From Gemmatimonas phototrophica (GTDB lineage Bacteria; Gemmatimonadota; Gemmatimonadetes; Gemmatimonadales; Gemmatimonadaceae), in the NCBI GenBank assembly GCA_945869195.1, contig CAMBNV010000002.1, positions 186,001 through 250,000 on the forward strand: a stretch of 64,000 nt of DNA. Direction: 5' to 3'. This document shows, piece after piece, positions 1-8,763 of the stretch. Positions within the stretch are counted from its first letter, which is position 1, and every line of letters begins with the position of its first letter. The notes under the pieces are model-generated. The model was not told where the DNA came from and made no database searches. It saw only the letters and a list, made by a program, of their open reading frames with translations. The translations under genes and the position numbers were made by a program.

Positions 1-1803
1 GAGGCGTTGGCGGTCGCACCATTCCAAAAAAGGGATCAGCCACTTGCGCGTGATGCCCAAGGCATCGCGCAGTTCCGCGGGAGAATAGGTCGTTCCGGGC
101 TTTACGTGGCGTCGCAGCCGAGCGAGCAACTCGGTGACGCCCTCGCGGGAAAATGGACGATCGAGCGCGACCATCACAATCCGCTTTTCCTTGTCGAGGA
201 GCTTGAGGAGCGCGGGGACTTGGGCCCCGAACTCTACCGTGAGCTCTGCGAGGCTCGGCGGCTCAACGCCCGATGCACGGAGACGGTCGAGCAGTTGATC
301 TCGCGCCGACGTCGCACCCGCGCTCGCGCCGGGCTGGAAGGCCACCGCGCGGAGCGTCGCGCCCTCCACCACAATGAGTCCTGCGCGCTGGGCGCGTCGA
401 ATGACCTCGTCAGCGAGCGCGGCATTGGGAGAGAGGGCGGTGCGAGCGGCTTGTCGATCGACGCCCGGAGCAAGCGGCTGTGCCAGGTGCGTCTCCTCCA
501 CGAGCGAGACGAGCGTGGTGCGCAGAGCGGCAAGCACCGAGAGGCGCACGAGACGCTCCTCGATGCGCACGACTTTCGTGAGCTCCTTGAGCAGTCGCTC
601 GACCAGCACCGGACGCAACCCGAGCCGCAGGGGGAGCGACGCGACGGGTAGGCCGCTGGCGCCGCTCTCGAGGAGCATCCACTCGAGCCGCTCCGCGTCA
701 CTCGCACCGGTGTGCGGCCATGGCTTGGCCCGCGGACTGGAGGGAAGTGGATCACTCACCACGCCACCGCCGATGGTGCCGGCGTCACCGCCGGCCCGGA
801 GCACGAACCGGTCCCCTGCCCGCATCACGACCGGTGCATCGAGCCGCAATCGCACCGCACGCGTCTCTCCAGGCCCAAGGGGGCCGCCAGGCGCGATGAT
901 GCGCGCGCCGACATCGGCGGTACCGAGGTGAAATCGCAACCATCGACGCGCGCCAATCACCGGTGCATGCGGCAACAGCGCGATGTCCGCACGCAGCACG
1001 CGACTTGGTTCCCACGGGTCGCCTTCCCGGACCAACACCGCATCGGGCGCAACCTCGTCGCGGTCGACACCGACGAGTGCAACCGCCACACGCGTCCCCG
1101 CCCCTACCTCCCCCGCCGGCACGCCGTGGGACTCGAGACTGCGCACACGCGCGGTGCGATCGATCGGGAGGATCCGCACGATTGCCTCTCGCGCGATCGT
1201 CCCCGTCCAGGCGGTGCCCGTGACGACCGTCCCCGCTCCGGCCACGGAAAAGACACGATCGACCGGCATACGCCACGGCTCGTCGCGCGCGCGCGCAGGC
1301 ACGAGCGCGACGGCCGTGCGAATCGCAGCGCGCAGATCGTCGAGACCGGCGCCCGTGGCCGACGAGACCGGCACGATCGGCGCCTCGGCGAGCGACGAAC
1401 CCGCGAGCGCCTCGCGCACCTCCTCGGCAGCCAGCTCACGCAAGTCATCGTCGACGAGATCCGACTTGGTCAGCGCGACGACGCCCGCCGTCACGCCAAG
1501 GAGTGTGAGAATCGCGAGGTGCTCCCGCGTCTGCGGCATGACCCCCTCGTCGGCGGCGATGACCAGGAGCGCGAGGTCGACTCCAGAGGCGCCAGCGAGC
1601 ATCGTCCGGACGAACGCCTCATGTCCGGGGACATCGACGACACCAATGGTGCCTACGCCATCGAGTTGGAGCGGTGCAAAGCCGAGTGCGATCGTGATTC
1701 CGCGCCGTTTCTCCTCGGGGAGTCGGTCGGTGTCCACGCCGGTCAGCGCGCGGACGAGCGAGGTCTTGCCGTGATCAATATGCCCCGCGGTGCCGAGAAT
1801 CAC
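1..1803 (-). CDS. selB: SelB, selenocysteine-specific elongation factor (3' end cut by window)
   Basis: SelB is the GTPase that carries selenocysteinyl-tRNA(Sec) to the ribosome at UGA codons marked by a SECIS hairpin. The visible 601 residues begin with the G1 loop GHIDHGKT (residues 7-14), the SelB-type switch [10 protein letters not shown] (29-38), G3 DVPGH (57-61) and G4 TKSD (112-115). EF-Tu-like beta-barrel domains follow, then the winged-helix C-terminus; the last visible residues ([12 protein letters not shown]) belong to the final RNA-binding winged helix, so perhaps 20-30 residues are missing. The GTG start at 1803 overlaps the recO stop as GTGA and has GGAGG ten bases upstream. No selenoprotein or selA/selC is visible here; they may lie beyond the left edge. 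Confidence 0.93.
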   Translation of the reverse strand, partial: MILGTAGHIDHGKTSLVRALTGVDTDRLPEEKRRGITIALGFAPLQLDGVGTIGVVDVPGHEAFVRTMLAGASGVDLALLVIAADEGVMPQTREHLAILTLLGVTAGVVALTKSDLVDDDLRELAAEEVREALAGSSLAEAPIVPVSSATGAGLDDLRAAIRTAVALVPARARDEPWRMPVDRVFSVAGAGTVVTGTAWTGTIAREAIVRILPIDRTARVRSLESHGVPAGEVGAGTRVAVALVGVDRDEVAPDAVLVREGDPWEPSRVLRADIALLPHAPVIGARRWLRFHLGTADVGARIIAPGGPLGPGETRAVRLRLDAPVVMRAGDRFVLRAGGDAGTIGGGVVSDPLPSSPRAKPWPHTGASDAERLEWMLLESGASGLPVASLPLRLGLRPVLVERLLKELTKVVRIEERLVRLSVLAALRTTLVSLVEETHLAQPLAPGVDRQAARTALSPNAALADEVIRRAQRAGLIVVEGATLRAVAFQPGASAGATSARDQLLDRLRASGVEPPSLAELTVEFGAQVPALLKLLDKEKRIVMVALDRPFSREGVTELLARLRRHVKPGTTYSPAELRDALGITRKWLIPFLEWCDRQRL

Positions 1804-2546
1804 CGGTGCGATGCCTCCCACGATGCCCAGGCGCGCAACGCGCGTCCGTCACCGAGATGCTCCTCCACAAACTCACGGAGGAGCCGCAGATGGGCGCGCA
1901 GCGTTGGCGGATCAAGTGCTGGCGCCTCCTCGTCGCGCGACCAGCTGAGGAGCGCGAGTCGCGCCTCGGCCGGCAGCGTGCGCGCACCCGGCACGAGCGC
2001 CGCGCAGGCACGGCAGAGTACCCCTCCCGAGCGGTGGCCGAAGCGTACGACCTCATCGGCGGCGAGCGCGCGGTGACAGACCGCGCAGCGGTCGAGCGCC
2101 GGGGCGAACCCGAGCTCGCCGACGAGTCGCCACGCCGCCGAGAGTGCCTGACCTCCGACCGCGCTGTCGCCCGCGACGCCAATCGCGTCCAACCCCGCCG
2201 CGAGCGCGTCGTGGATCGCGCCACCCTCGTCCTCCGAGGCAAAGCGCAGGCAGAGTTCTCCGAGCGCGGCCGACGCGGCGAATCGCTCGAGCGAGGCGGC
2301 GAGCTCTGGGCGCGACCGAGTGGCGTCGAACCCCGTGAGCGTATGGAGATCGCGGCCGGCGTTGATCGTGAGGTGCGCCACACCGCTGGTGAAGAGATCG
2401 AGCCCGAGTCCGAACCGACTCCTGGGGCGCTTTGCCCCGCGGGCGATCACGCTCACCACGCCGGCCTCGCGCGTCGCCAGGCGGACGATCCGCGAGGTCT
2501 CGCGATAGTCAAAGCCGTGCAGGACGATCGCCTCGGTCTGGATCAC
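1800..2546 (-). CDS. recO: DNA repair protein RecO
   Basis: RecO works with RecF and RecR to load RecA onto SSB-coated single-stranded DNA at gaps. The 248-residue product has the N-terminal OB-fold opening typical of the family (EAIVLHGFDYRETSRIV), a helical middle, and a four-cysteine zinc module (CAVC, then CRAC about 25 residues on) near residues 150-180. The GTG start lies 9 bases after the stop of the M48 protease gene, and the stop overlaps the selB start. The three genes are therefore probably co-transcribed, although no functional link between them is obvious. Confidence 0.93.
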   Translation of the reverse strand: MIQTEAIVLHGFDYRETSRIVRLATREAGVVSVIARGAKRPRSRFGLGLDLFTSGVAHLTINAGRDLHTLTGFDATRSRPELAASLERFAASAALGELCLRFASEDEGGAIHDALAAGLDAIGVAGDSAVGGQALSAAWRLVGELGFAPALDRCAVCHRALAADEVVRFGHRSGGVLCRACAALVPGARTLPAEARLALLSWSRDEEAPALDPPTLRAHLRLLREFVEEHLGDGRALRAWASWEASHR

Positions 2547-2555
2547 CGGTGCAAG

Positions 2556-3716
2556 TTAGTGCACCGGATGCGCCGCCTTCCACTGCATTGCCATCCCCAC
2601 GCGCCGCTGGACGGACGGATGGTCATAGAAGATGGCTTCCTCGAGCGCGGACGGACGCGGGTATCGGTACTCCGCAGTCTTCACCAGTGCCGACGCGAGC
2701 GCGTCTGGCAGACCGACCGTGTCGAGCGAGTACCGATCGGCCTCAGTCTCACCGAACCGCCCGAAGGCGTTCGCAACGGGCGTGCCGAGGAGCCCACAGA
2801 GCGACGCCATGAAGAGGACCACCGGAAGGCCGGCAGGCGAGGCAAGCGATGCGCGGGCGCCGAAGAGGCGCACGAACGTGGCGAACCCACGATCAATCAG
2901 GAAGAAGAAGAGCACCGCAAGAACTGTGATCATCCCGAAGGCACGCCAGGTGTGGCCGAGAACGTAGTGGCCGATCTCGTGCCCCGTCACGGCCTTCACT
3001 TCGTCGAGTGAGGCGCCCTTCCACGCGACGTCGGAGACGGCGATGCGCGCCGAAGCGCCGATGCCGCCCGCGTTCGCCGTGAAGTTGTTGGATTGCCGAG
3101 AGCCGTCGTAGACAAAGATCCGGTCTTCGGGGACGCCAGCACGGGTGGCAAGCACGACGATGGCGTCGCGCACCTCCCCTGCGGGCACAGGCCGATACTC
3201 GTTGAACATCGGCTCGATCACGACCGGCGCTAGCAACAGCAGCAGCGCCGCCGAGCCGGCGGTCAACCCGGCGGACCAGATCCACCAGCGCGGCCCGGTG
3301 CGACGCATCAGCGCGAAGACGCCGCTGAAGAAGAGCGCCCCGAGGACCGCCCCCAGCAGGGTGCCAAGTCCGTTTTGCATGAGGAAGTCGCTGAGCGGCT
3401 GGGCCGTCCGGTGGTAAGTCGACTCGCGCCACCAGCTCGAGTAGATCGACCAGGGCAACGCGAGCACCGCGGAGGAGAGGAAGTAGACGATGCCGACCAC
3501 AAACGATCTGACGCCGGGGCCGCGAGCCGAGAATCTCGCCTCGACCCGATCGAGCAGGCCCATGCGGACGATCACCCAGCAGACCACTCCGGAGACCAGG
3601 AGGTTCCAGAGCAGCAGCCAGTGCCCTCCGGTGGTGTACGCCAACGCGCGCGCCAGATTATCGGCGCCGAGCCCATCAATGTACGCCGCGGTGGCTGCTA
3701 CAGGGTCGGGTTGCAT
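2556..3716 (-). CDS. M48 family integral-membrane metalloprotease (Ste24/CAAX-type)
   Basis: This is a zinc protease of the M48 family, about 386 residues, related to Ste24 CAAX proteases and HtpX. It has several hydrophobic segments in the N-terminal half, the zinc motif HEIGHYVLGH in the second half, and the third ligand in GETEADRYSLD further on. Family members cleave or quality-control membrane proteins; the substrate here cannot be told. I chose the ATG at 3716, which has GAGGG just upstream. An in-frame ATG at 3770 would add 18 residues and cannot be excluded. It follows btuB and precedes recO. Confidence 0.88.
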   Translation of the reverse strand: MQPDPVAATAAYIDGLGADNLARALAYTTGGHWLLLWNLLVSGVVCWVIVRMGLLDRVEARFSARGPGVRSFVVGIVYFLSSAVLALPWSIYSSWWRESTYHRTAQPLSDFLMQNGLGTLLGAVLGALFFSGVFALMRRTGPRWWIWSAGLTAGSAALLLLLAPVVIEPMFNEYRPVPAGEVRDAIVVLATRAGVPEDRIFVYDGSRQSNNFTANAGGIGASARIAVSDVAWKGASLDEVKAVTGHEIGHYVLGHTWRAFGMITVLAVLFFFLIDRGFATFVRLFGARASLASPAGLPVVLFMASLCGLLGTPVANAFGRFGETEADRYSLDTVGLPDALASALVKTAEYRYPRPSALEEAIFYDHPSVQRRVGMAMQWKAAHPVH

Positions 3717-3799
3717 GGAGCCCTCGGGAGGCAAGAGTAAAGCGCGGTGAGCGCCGTCGACAATATGCACCGACGCTCGGCCGGTCGGCCGCTCCGCCC

Positions 3800-5755
3800 T
3801 CAGCGCTGCAGTTTGACTCCCACGTAGAACGCGCGACCCGGTGATGCGAACCCCACAATCCGCTGGTAGCGCACATCGCCGACGTTGTCGACCCGGAGTT
3901 GTAACCGTGCCGTCGGAAGGAGTCGCACCGGAAGTTCGAGCTCGGCCGAGAGATCGATCGTCGTAAAGGGCGCGAGCATGAGCGGAATCGCAGGATACGA
4001 CGTGAAGTCCCGGTCCTCGCGCTCGCCCGTGCGCGTGGCGACCGCGCTGAAGGAACCAAGGTTGGCGACGGTGCGTGAGAGCTGCACCGACGCCGAATGC
4101 TCCGGGCGTTGGATCAACGACCCTCCGGCGACGAAGTTCGCGCTCGCACCGGAGTCAAAGCCGGCGTCCACGACGCGCGTATCGGCCCAGGTGTACGAGC
4201 CGCTGATGTGAAAGCCCGCGACGTCGGCGACCGTCGCTTCGAGCTCGAGGCCGCCCGCATTGGCCGCCGCAATGTTGTAGTAGTTCGGCTCACCGGGTGC
4301 CGGCGGCGCGTAGGTGTACTGGATCAGATCCCGAAAGCGCTGGGTGAATCCGGTGAGCCGAAGCGTGGTGCGCGTCCCCACGACCGCTTCGACACCGAGT
4401 TCTGCCGACCGCGCGCGCTCGGGTCGGAGGGCGGCGTTTCCAGTGGCGTACCCAATGGCGAAGTTCTCGTAAAAACTCGGCGCTTTGAAGGCATTGCCGA
4501 CCGACGCCCGGACTCGCGCCGTCGGCGCCATGCGCCAGGCGGCTCCGGCGCGCACGCTGGGGAAGACGCCAAACGCGCTATTGTCGTCGAGCCGCGCACC
4601 GAGGGAGTACGAGAACACTCCGGCGTCGCCGAGCGCCTGAGCGTAGAGCGCCTTCGTCTCACGCGCGGACTCGAAGACGTCGGGGATCACAGAGATGTTG
4701 TCCAGGTAGAGGGAGGTGGACTCCTCGACGTCGCGCGAGAACTCACCGCCGACGGTCAGGTACCGCGTCTCGCCAACGCGGATGGTGTGGCGGACGTCGG
4801 CGACGCGGCGCGTGACGACTCCGCGGGTGAGAATCCCGAAGTAGCCGAGCGTGTCGGACGCGTCGTCGGAGCGGTCGCTCGTCCGCGGATGGAGCGTATT
4901 GGCGGTGAGCTGTACACGCGTCTCGTTGCGGGCGCCCCATCGTCGGCCGGCGTCGAGCCCAATCAGGAGCCGATGCTCGGTACGCTCGGCGTTGTGGTCC
5001 TCGACGGCGCCGCCATCCCCGGTCGGGTACTGGTAGCTCGAGGCATTGAAGCGGGACGTCAGTCGGAGGTCCAGCTTGTCGCTCGGCGCGAGCGCCAGCG
5101 ATGCCGATAGTCCGTCATTGCGGTACGCGTTATTGAACGCGAGGATGCCGGTACCCGCATGGTGATCACCCTGCAGCGACCAGGCGACGCCGGCACGCGT
5201 GCCGACACCGTCGGCGCCGAGCGAGGCCCGTCGTCCACCGAACGACCCACCGCCGATCTCCGCCTGCTGCGTCCCCGCACGGGCGCGGCGCGTAAAGATC
5301 TGAATCACGCCGGTCACCGCCTCCGAGCCGTAGAGCACGCTTACCGGCCCGCGCACGATCTCGATCCGCTCGACGTCGTCCAGCGTGATCCGGCCCAGAT
5401 CGAGGACGCCACCCGGCTCATTCATCGGCACACCGTGAATCAACACGCGCACGTAGTTCGCCTGTCCGCCACGCATGAACAGCGCCGTCGACGATCCGTA
5501 CGACGACGAACGCGCGATCGAGGTCCCGGGGACGCGTTTCAAGGCGTCGGCGAGGTGCGTCACACCCTCGGCCCGCAGGACATCGCCCGAGAGGACGGTG
5601 GCGGTGGCGGTCGGCGTCGCGAGCACGGCCGAGACGCGGCTCGCCGTGACGACCTCAGCGGGCAAGACGACGGGGCTGGCCTGCTGTGCGAATACGAGCA
5701 GGGGCGTCGCCGCGACTGCGACGAGGAGAGAAGTCACTTTCAGAGCCAATGTCAT
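3800..5755 (-). CDS. btuB: TonB-dependent outer-membrane receptor, probable cobalamin receptor BtuB
   Basis: This 651-residue protein has a signal peptide (hydrophobic stretch ending VFAQ), a plug domain (GVTHLADALKRVPG, LFMRGGQANYVRVLI, ERIEIVRGPVSVLYGS) and a long 22-strand-type barrel with alternating aromatic residues up to the C-terminus. Such receptors import scarce ligands using TonB energy. Its place as the last gene of an operon with btuF-btuC-btuD under a cobalamin riboswitch argues for vitamin B12 or a related corrinoid. The ATG at 5755 lies inside the first copy of an 18-bp duplication, and the second copy offers an in-frame GTG at 5737. There is a 26-base gap after btuD. Confidence 0.88.
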   Translation of the reverse strand: MTLALKVTSLLVAVAATPLLVFAQQASPVVLPAEVVTASRVSAVLATPTATATVLSGDVLRAEGVTHLADALKRVPGTSIARSSSYGSSTALFMRGGQANYVRVLIHGVPMNEPGGVLDLGRITLDDVERIEIVRGPVSVLYGSEAVTGVIQIFTRRARAGTQQAEIGGGSFGGRRASLGADGVGTRAGVAWSLQGDHHAGTGILAFNNAYRNDGLSASLALAPSDKLDLRLTSRFNASSYQYPTGDGGAVEDHNAERTEHRLLIGLDAGRRWGARNETRVQLTANTLHPRTSDRSDDASDTLGYFGILTRGVVTRRVADVRHTIRVGETRYLTVGGEFSRDVEESTSLYLDNISVIPDVFESARETKALYAQALGDAGVFSYSLGARLDDNSAFGVFPSVRAGAAWRMAPTARVRASVGNAFKAPSFYENFAIGYATGNAALRPERARSAELGVEAVVGTRTTLRLTGFTQRFRDLIQYTYAPPAPGEPNYYNIAAANAGGLELEATVADVAGFHISGSYTWADTRVVDAGFDSGASANFVAGGSLIQRPEHSASVQLSRTVANLGSFSAVATRTGEREDRDFTSYPAIPLMLAPFTTIDLSAELELPVRLLPTARLQLRVDNVGDVRYQRIVGFASPGRAFYVGVKLQR

Positions 5756-5769
5756 TTTCAGAGCCAATG
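5734..5769 (-). repeat. Two abutting 18-bp direct repeats over the btuB start codon
   Basis: Copy one (5752-5769) and copy two (5734-5751) differ at one base. On the minus strand each reads CATTGGCTCTGAAA followed by ATGA or GTGA. The first holds the ATG used as the btuB start and the second an in-frame GTG, so the duplication adds six residues (MTLALK) to the front of the signal peptide. Confidence 0.85.
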
Positions 5770-5781
5770 AAGGATGAGGGA

Positions 5782-6570
5782 TCAGGGAGTGCCGCGCCCG
5801 CGAAGGGGCACGAGGACGGGAGCACCCACGGCGGGATCGCGCGTGACGACGAGTGGCCACTCGTAGACGCGTTCGAGTACATCTCCGCGCATCACGTCCG
5901 CCGGCCTTCCGGTGGCCGCGACGAGACCGCGGTGGAGCAAGACCATCTGATCGGCAAAGCGCGCGACCAGATTGAGCTGATGGCTCACGAGCAGGATGCA
6001 CTGCCCCGCCCGCGCTAATGAGTCGAGCAGTTCGAAGACGGACATCTCATGCCCAACGTCGAGGAACGTCGTCGGCTCGTCGAGCACGAGCGCGCGGCCG
6101 CCCTGGGCCAGCGCGCGCGCGATCCGCACGCGTTGCCATTCGCCGCCCGAGAGTTCGTCGGTGCTGCGCTCGGCCAGCGCCTCGAGGTCGGCGCGCGCGA
6201 TCGCGCTGGCGACTGCCTCGCGGTCGGCAGCGGACGGCGCGCTGAAGGCGCTGCCGTGCGGGTACCGGCCGAGCGCGATGAAGTCGCGGGCCCGGAGCGG
6301 AAAAGCCGGCTCTTCGCGCTGGGACACCACGGCGAGCGTGGTCGCCACCTGGCGGCGTGTGAGGTCGCTGATTGGTCGGCCGTCGAGCGTCACACGGCCG
6401 CTTTCAGGCGCGAGCCTGCCGAGCAGTGTGCGCACGAGCGTGCTCTTGCCCGAGCCGTTGGGTCCGACGACGGCGGTGAGTCGTCCCGCCAGCGCCTCGA
6501 GCGTGACCCCCTGCACCGCCGGCTCCTGGCTCCCGGCGTAACGCAAGACGACGTTGTCAAAATGGATCAT
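5782..6570 (-). CDS. btuD: Cobalamin ABC transporter ATPase BtuD
   Basis: This 262-residue ABC ATPase of the FepC/BtuD type powers import through the FecCD-type permease. It shows Walker A GPNGSGKST near residue 38, the signature LSGGEWQRV, Walker B ALVLDEPT and the switch-histidine region LLVSHQLNL. The ATG at 6570 overlaps the btuC stop as ATGA. Cobalamin as ligand is inferred from the riboswitch at the head of the operon; by sequence alone an iron-siderophore importer would look similar. Confidence 0.9.
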   Translation of the reverse strand: MIHFDNVVLRYAGSQEPAVQGVTLEALAGRLTAVVGPNGSGKSTLVRTLLGRLAPESGRVTLDGRPISDLTRRQVATTLAVVSQREEPAFPLRARDFIALGRYPHGSAFSAPSAADREAVASAIARADLEALAERSTDELSGGEWQRVRIARALAQGGRALVLDEPTTFLDVGHEMSVFELLDSLARAGQCILLVSHQLNLVARFADQMVLLHRGLVAATGRPADVMRGDVLERVYEWPLVVTRDPAVGAPVLVPLRGRGTP

Positions 6571-7553
6571 CGCGCGACTCCAGCGCGCAGGCGCCAGAGG
6601 AAGAATGGTACGCCAACGAGCGCCGTGACCGCGCCGAGCGGAAGCTCGGTGGGACGCAGCACGGTACGGGCGACGAGGTCCGCCGCGACGACAAGAATTC
6701 CTCCGGCAAGCGCGGAGGCGAGGACGGTCTCGCGCGACGAACGTGTCCCGAGCGCGCGGGCGATCGCGGGCACGATGAGTCCGACGAAGCCGATGAGGCC
6801 CGCGCCCGCGACAGTCGCGGCGGCCAGCAGCGATGCGCCCAAGTAGACACGGCGCGTGACCCGCTCGACGTCGATCCCGAGGGAGGCGGCAGCGTCCTCG
6901 CCAAGCGCAAGCACGTCGAGGTCGCGGCCCCACCAGACGAGGCAGGCGATGCCGGCCACCACATAGCACGCTATCCACCGCACACTGCTCCACTGGGCGT
7001 CGCCCAGTGAGCCCATCATCCACCAGAGCGCGCCACGCACTGTTCCCTCGGGGGCTGTTCCGAGCGCCACCATGATCGCGGCGGTGCAGAACGCGCCGAC
7101 GACGACGCCCGCCATGAGAAGAACGCGCGAATCCGCCCGACCACCGGCGGCCCGCGCCACCAGGAGCACGAGCATCACCGCCAGCATCGCCCCGCCGAAG
7201 GCGGCGAGGGGGACGACCCCCGGGGCGGTGACGCCGAGCACAACGGCGAGCACCGCGCCCACGGCCGCGCCACCCGAGACGCCGAGCAGGTAGGGCTCGG
7301 CGAGCGGATTGCGCAGCGTCATCTGCAGTGCGGTCCCGCTGGCCGCGAGCCCCGCGCCGACGACAATGCCGAGGACGACGCGCGGTAACCTGAGGTCGGT
7401 GACGATGGCGATCGCAGCGGGATCACCCACGCCAGAGAGTGCCCGCCAGACCTCCGACGGCGTGAGCGGCACCGCACCAACCGCGAGTCCGAGCGTCGCG
7501 ACGGCGAGCAGCGCCAGCCCGAGAAGCCACCAGAGCCGGCGTGGCACGCTCAT
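6567..7553 (-). CDS. btuC: Cobalamin ABC transporter permease BtuC (FecCD family)
   Basis: This is a 328-residue, highly hydrophobic permease of the FecCD/BtuC family, which forms a homodimer with about ten membrane helices per subunit. Typical blocks are RLPRVVLGIVVGAGLAASG, NPLAEPYLLGVSGGAAVG and the C-terminal LIGFVGLIVPAIAR loop that docks to the ATPase. The start overlaps the btuF stop as ATGA and its own stop overlaps btuD in the same way, so the importer subunits are translationally coupled. Confidence 0.92.
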   Translation of the reverse strand: MSVPRRLWWLLGLALLAVATLGLAVGAVPLTPSEVWRALSGVGDPAAIAIVTDLRLPRVVLGIVVGAGLAASGTALQMTLRNPLAEPYLLGVSGGAAVGAVLAVVLGVTAPGVVPLAAFGGAMLAVMLVLLVARAAGGRADSRVLLMAGVVVGAFCTAAIMVALGTAPEGTVRGALWWMMGSLGDAQWSSVRWIACYVVAGIACLVWWGRDLDVLALGEDAAASLGIDVERVTRRVYLGASLLAAATVAGAGLIGFVGLIVPAIARALGTRSSRETVLASALAGGILVVAADLVARTVLRPTELPLGAVTALVGVPFFLWRLRAGVAR

Positions 7554-8476
7554 CGCGTGCCAGCGGGATAGAGCAACGTGCGCAGATGCCGAGCCGCTTC
7601 GCCCATGCGCACACCAGGACGACCGACCAGGGTCGTGTCGATGATCAGGATCCGTCCCTCTCGCACGGCGCGCACGGCGCGCCAGGCCGGATGGACGCGC
7701 AGCTTCGCGGCGCTACTCGGTCCGGCGAGGATGACGTCCGGATCCCGCAGCGCGATCTCTTCGATCGTCACCTGCGGCGATGCCGCGTCGAGATCACCGA
7801 AGATGTTCTCGCCGCCGGCCGCATCGAGCAACTCCGAGAGATAGCTCCCGCTGCCGATCGTGATCACGGGGGCGTCCCAGACGTGCCAGAAGGCGCGCCG
7901 CCGTCTGGGTGGGACCGGAAGCGCCCGTACGGCGGCGAGACTGGCGCGCACGGTGTCGACCACGAGCTGACCCACGGCGGTCACGCCGAGCGCGGCGGCG
8001 ATCACTGGCGTGACGCGCGCCAGGTCGTCGACGCGATCGGTGCGGAAGGCGAGTGTCCGGACGCCTGCGCGCTCGAGTTGCGTGACCGCGCTGCGATTCG
8101 ACTCGCTCGCATAGACGATCACGAGGTCGGGGCGTTGGCCGAGCACCGCCTCGACGTTGGGCATCATCCCGTTGCCGACGTCAGTGACCGCCCGCGCGGC
8201 CTCAGGATAGAGGTCGAAGTGCGTGCGGCCAACCAGCCGATCTCCGGCGCCGAGAGCGAAGATCAACTCAGTGATGACGGGATTGAGCGACACGAGACGG
8301 AGGGCGGCCGTCGCGAACGTGGTCGCGTGGCCGAAGTCGTCGACGGCGATCTCGGACATCGTGGATGCCGCCTCGCGAACCGGCTGCGGCGGACGCTCGC
8401 ATGCCCCGACGAGAATCGCCGCGGCGATTACGAGGACAGTGACGCTGGCAGGCGAACGACGTTGGCACGGAAACAC
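7550..8476 (-). CDS. btuF: Cobalamin-binding periplasmic lipoprotein BtuF
   Basis: This 308-residue class III solute-binding protein opens with a lipoprotein signal ending LVGAC (Cys26), so it is probably tethered in the periplasm. Family blocks include RLVSLNPVITELIFALGAGDRLVGRT and NVEAVLGQRPDLVIVY. It would hand corrinoid arriving through the outer-membrane receptor to BtuC-BtuD. The GTG start at 8476 has AAGGAG six bases upstream. That Shine-Dalgarno sequence lies in the 3' arm of a hairpin downstream of the cobalamin riboswitch, so translation is likely shut off when B12 is plentiful. Confidence 0.9.
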   Translation of the reverse strand: MFPCQRRSPASVTVLVIAAAILVGACERPPQPVREAASTMSEIAVDDFGHATTFATAALRLVSLNPVITELIFALGAGDRLVGRTHFDLYPEAARAVTDVGNGMMPNVEAVLGQRPDLVIVYASESNRSAVTQLERAGVRTLAFRTDRVDDLARVTPVIAAALGVTAVGQLVVDTVRASLAAVRALPVPPRRRRAFWHVWDAPVITIGSGSYLSELLDAAGGENIFGDLDAASPQVTIEEIALRDPDVILAGPSSAAKLRVHPAWRAVRAVREGRILIIDTTLVGRPGVRMGEAARHLRTLLYPAGTR

Positions 8477-8480
8477 GAAA

Positions 8481-8506
8481 GGCTCCTTCTGCTATACGAA
8501 GGAGCC
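8481..8506 (-). promoter_or_regulatory. Expression-platform hairpin sequestering the btuF Shine-Dalgarno sequence
   Basis: On the minus strand GGCTCCTTC (8506-8498) pairs perfectly over nine bases with GAAGGAGCC (8489-8481) around an eight-base loop. The 3' arm contains AAGGAG, six bases from the btuF GTG. Only a short T run follows, so hiding the ribosome binding site is a better reading than intrinsic termination. GGAGCC at 8616-8611, in the conserved B12 box of the aptamer, can pair with GGCTCC of the 5' arm and could serve as the anti-sequestor. Confidence 0.75.
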
Positions 8507-8587
8507 TCGATGCACGCGGCGGAGTTCGCCCTCAGTGGACGCACTCACGACGACGCCACCGACCCTCCCCCGAGGGACCGGAAATGT

Positions 8588-8744
8588 GGCGCGAACGTGA
8601 GTCGTCTCCTGGCTCCGGGCCGTCGCGCTCGCCTTCCCAGACCTCGCGGTCCAGTGGCGGTGTTGAGCGGACGTTCGACTACTTGCCCGATACAGTGGCG
8701 GGGCCGCGCCGGTATTTCACCGACTTCCGTGTCCCGCGTTCGCC
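8588..8744 (-). promoter_or_regulatory. Cobalamin riboswitch aptamer
   Basis: The minus strand carries the conserved cobalamin-riboswitch core in order: GGGACACGGAAGTCGGTG, then GCCCCGCCACTGTA, then a second GCCACTGG, then TGGGAAGGCG, and the 3' B12 box AGCCAGGAGACGA. The P1 helix closes between GGCGAACG (8744-8737) and CGTTCGCGCC (8597-8588), with one bulged base. It sits directly between an unrelated gene that stops at 8764 and btuF. A TATAAC at 8754-8749 could be a -10 box placing transcription start at the edge of P1, but no good -35 is seen. Confidence 0.93.
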
Positions 8745-8763
8745 TTCAGTTATATCGCGAAGA

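Noticed and set aside
712..2076. Long plus-strand open frame opposite selB
   Set aside because: It is arginine- and histidine-rich antisense to the clear SelB sequence, has no family motif, and arises because GC-rich DNA has few stops.
8481..8506. Intrinsic terminator reading of the btuF leader hairpin
   Set aside because: Only three T follow the stem and the SD is inside the 3' arm, so a translational switch is the better reading, although termination is not excluded.
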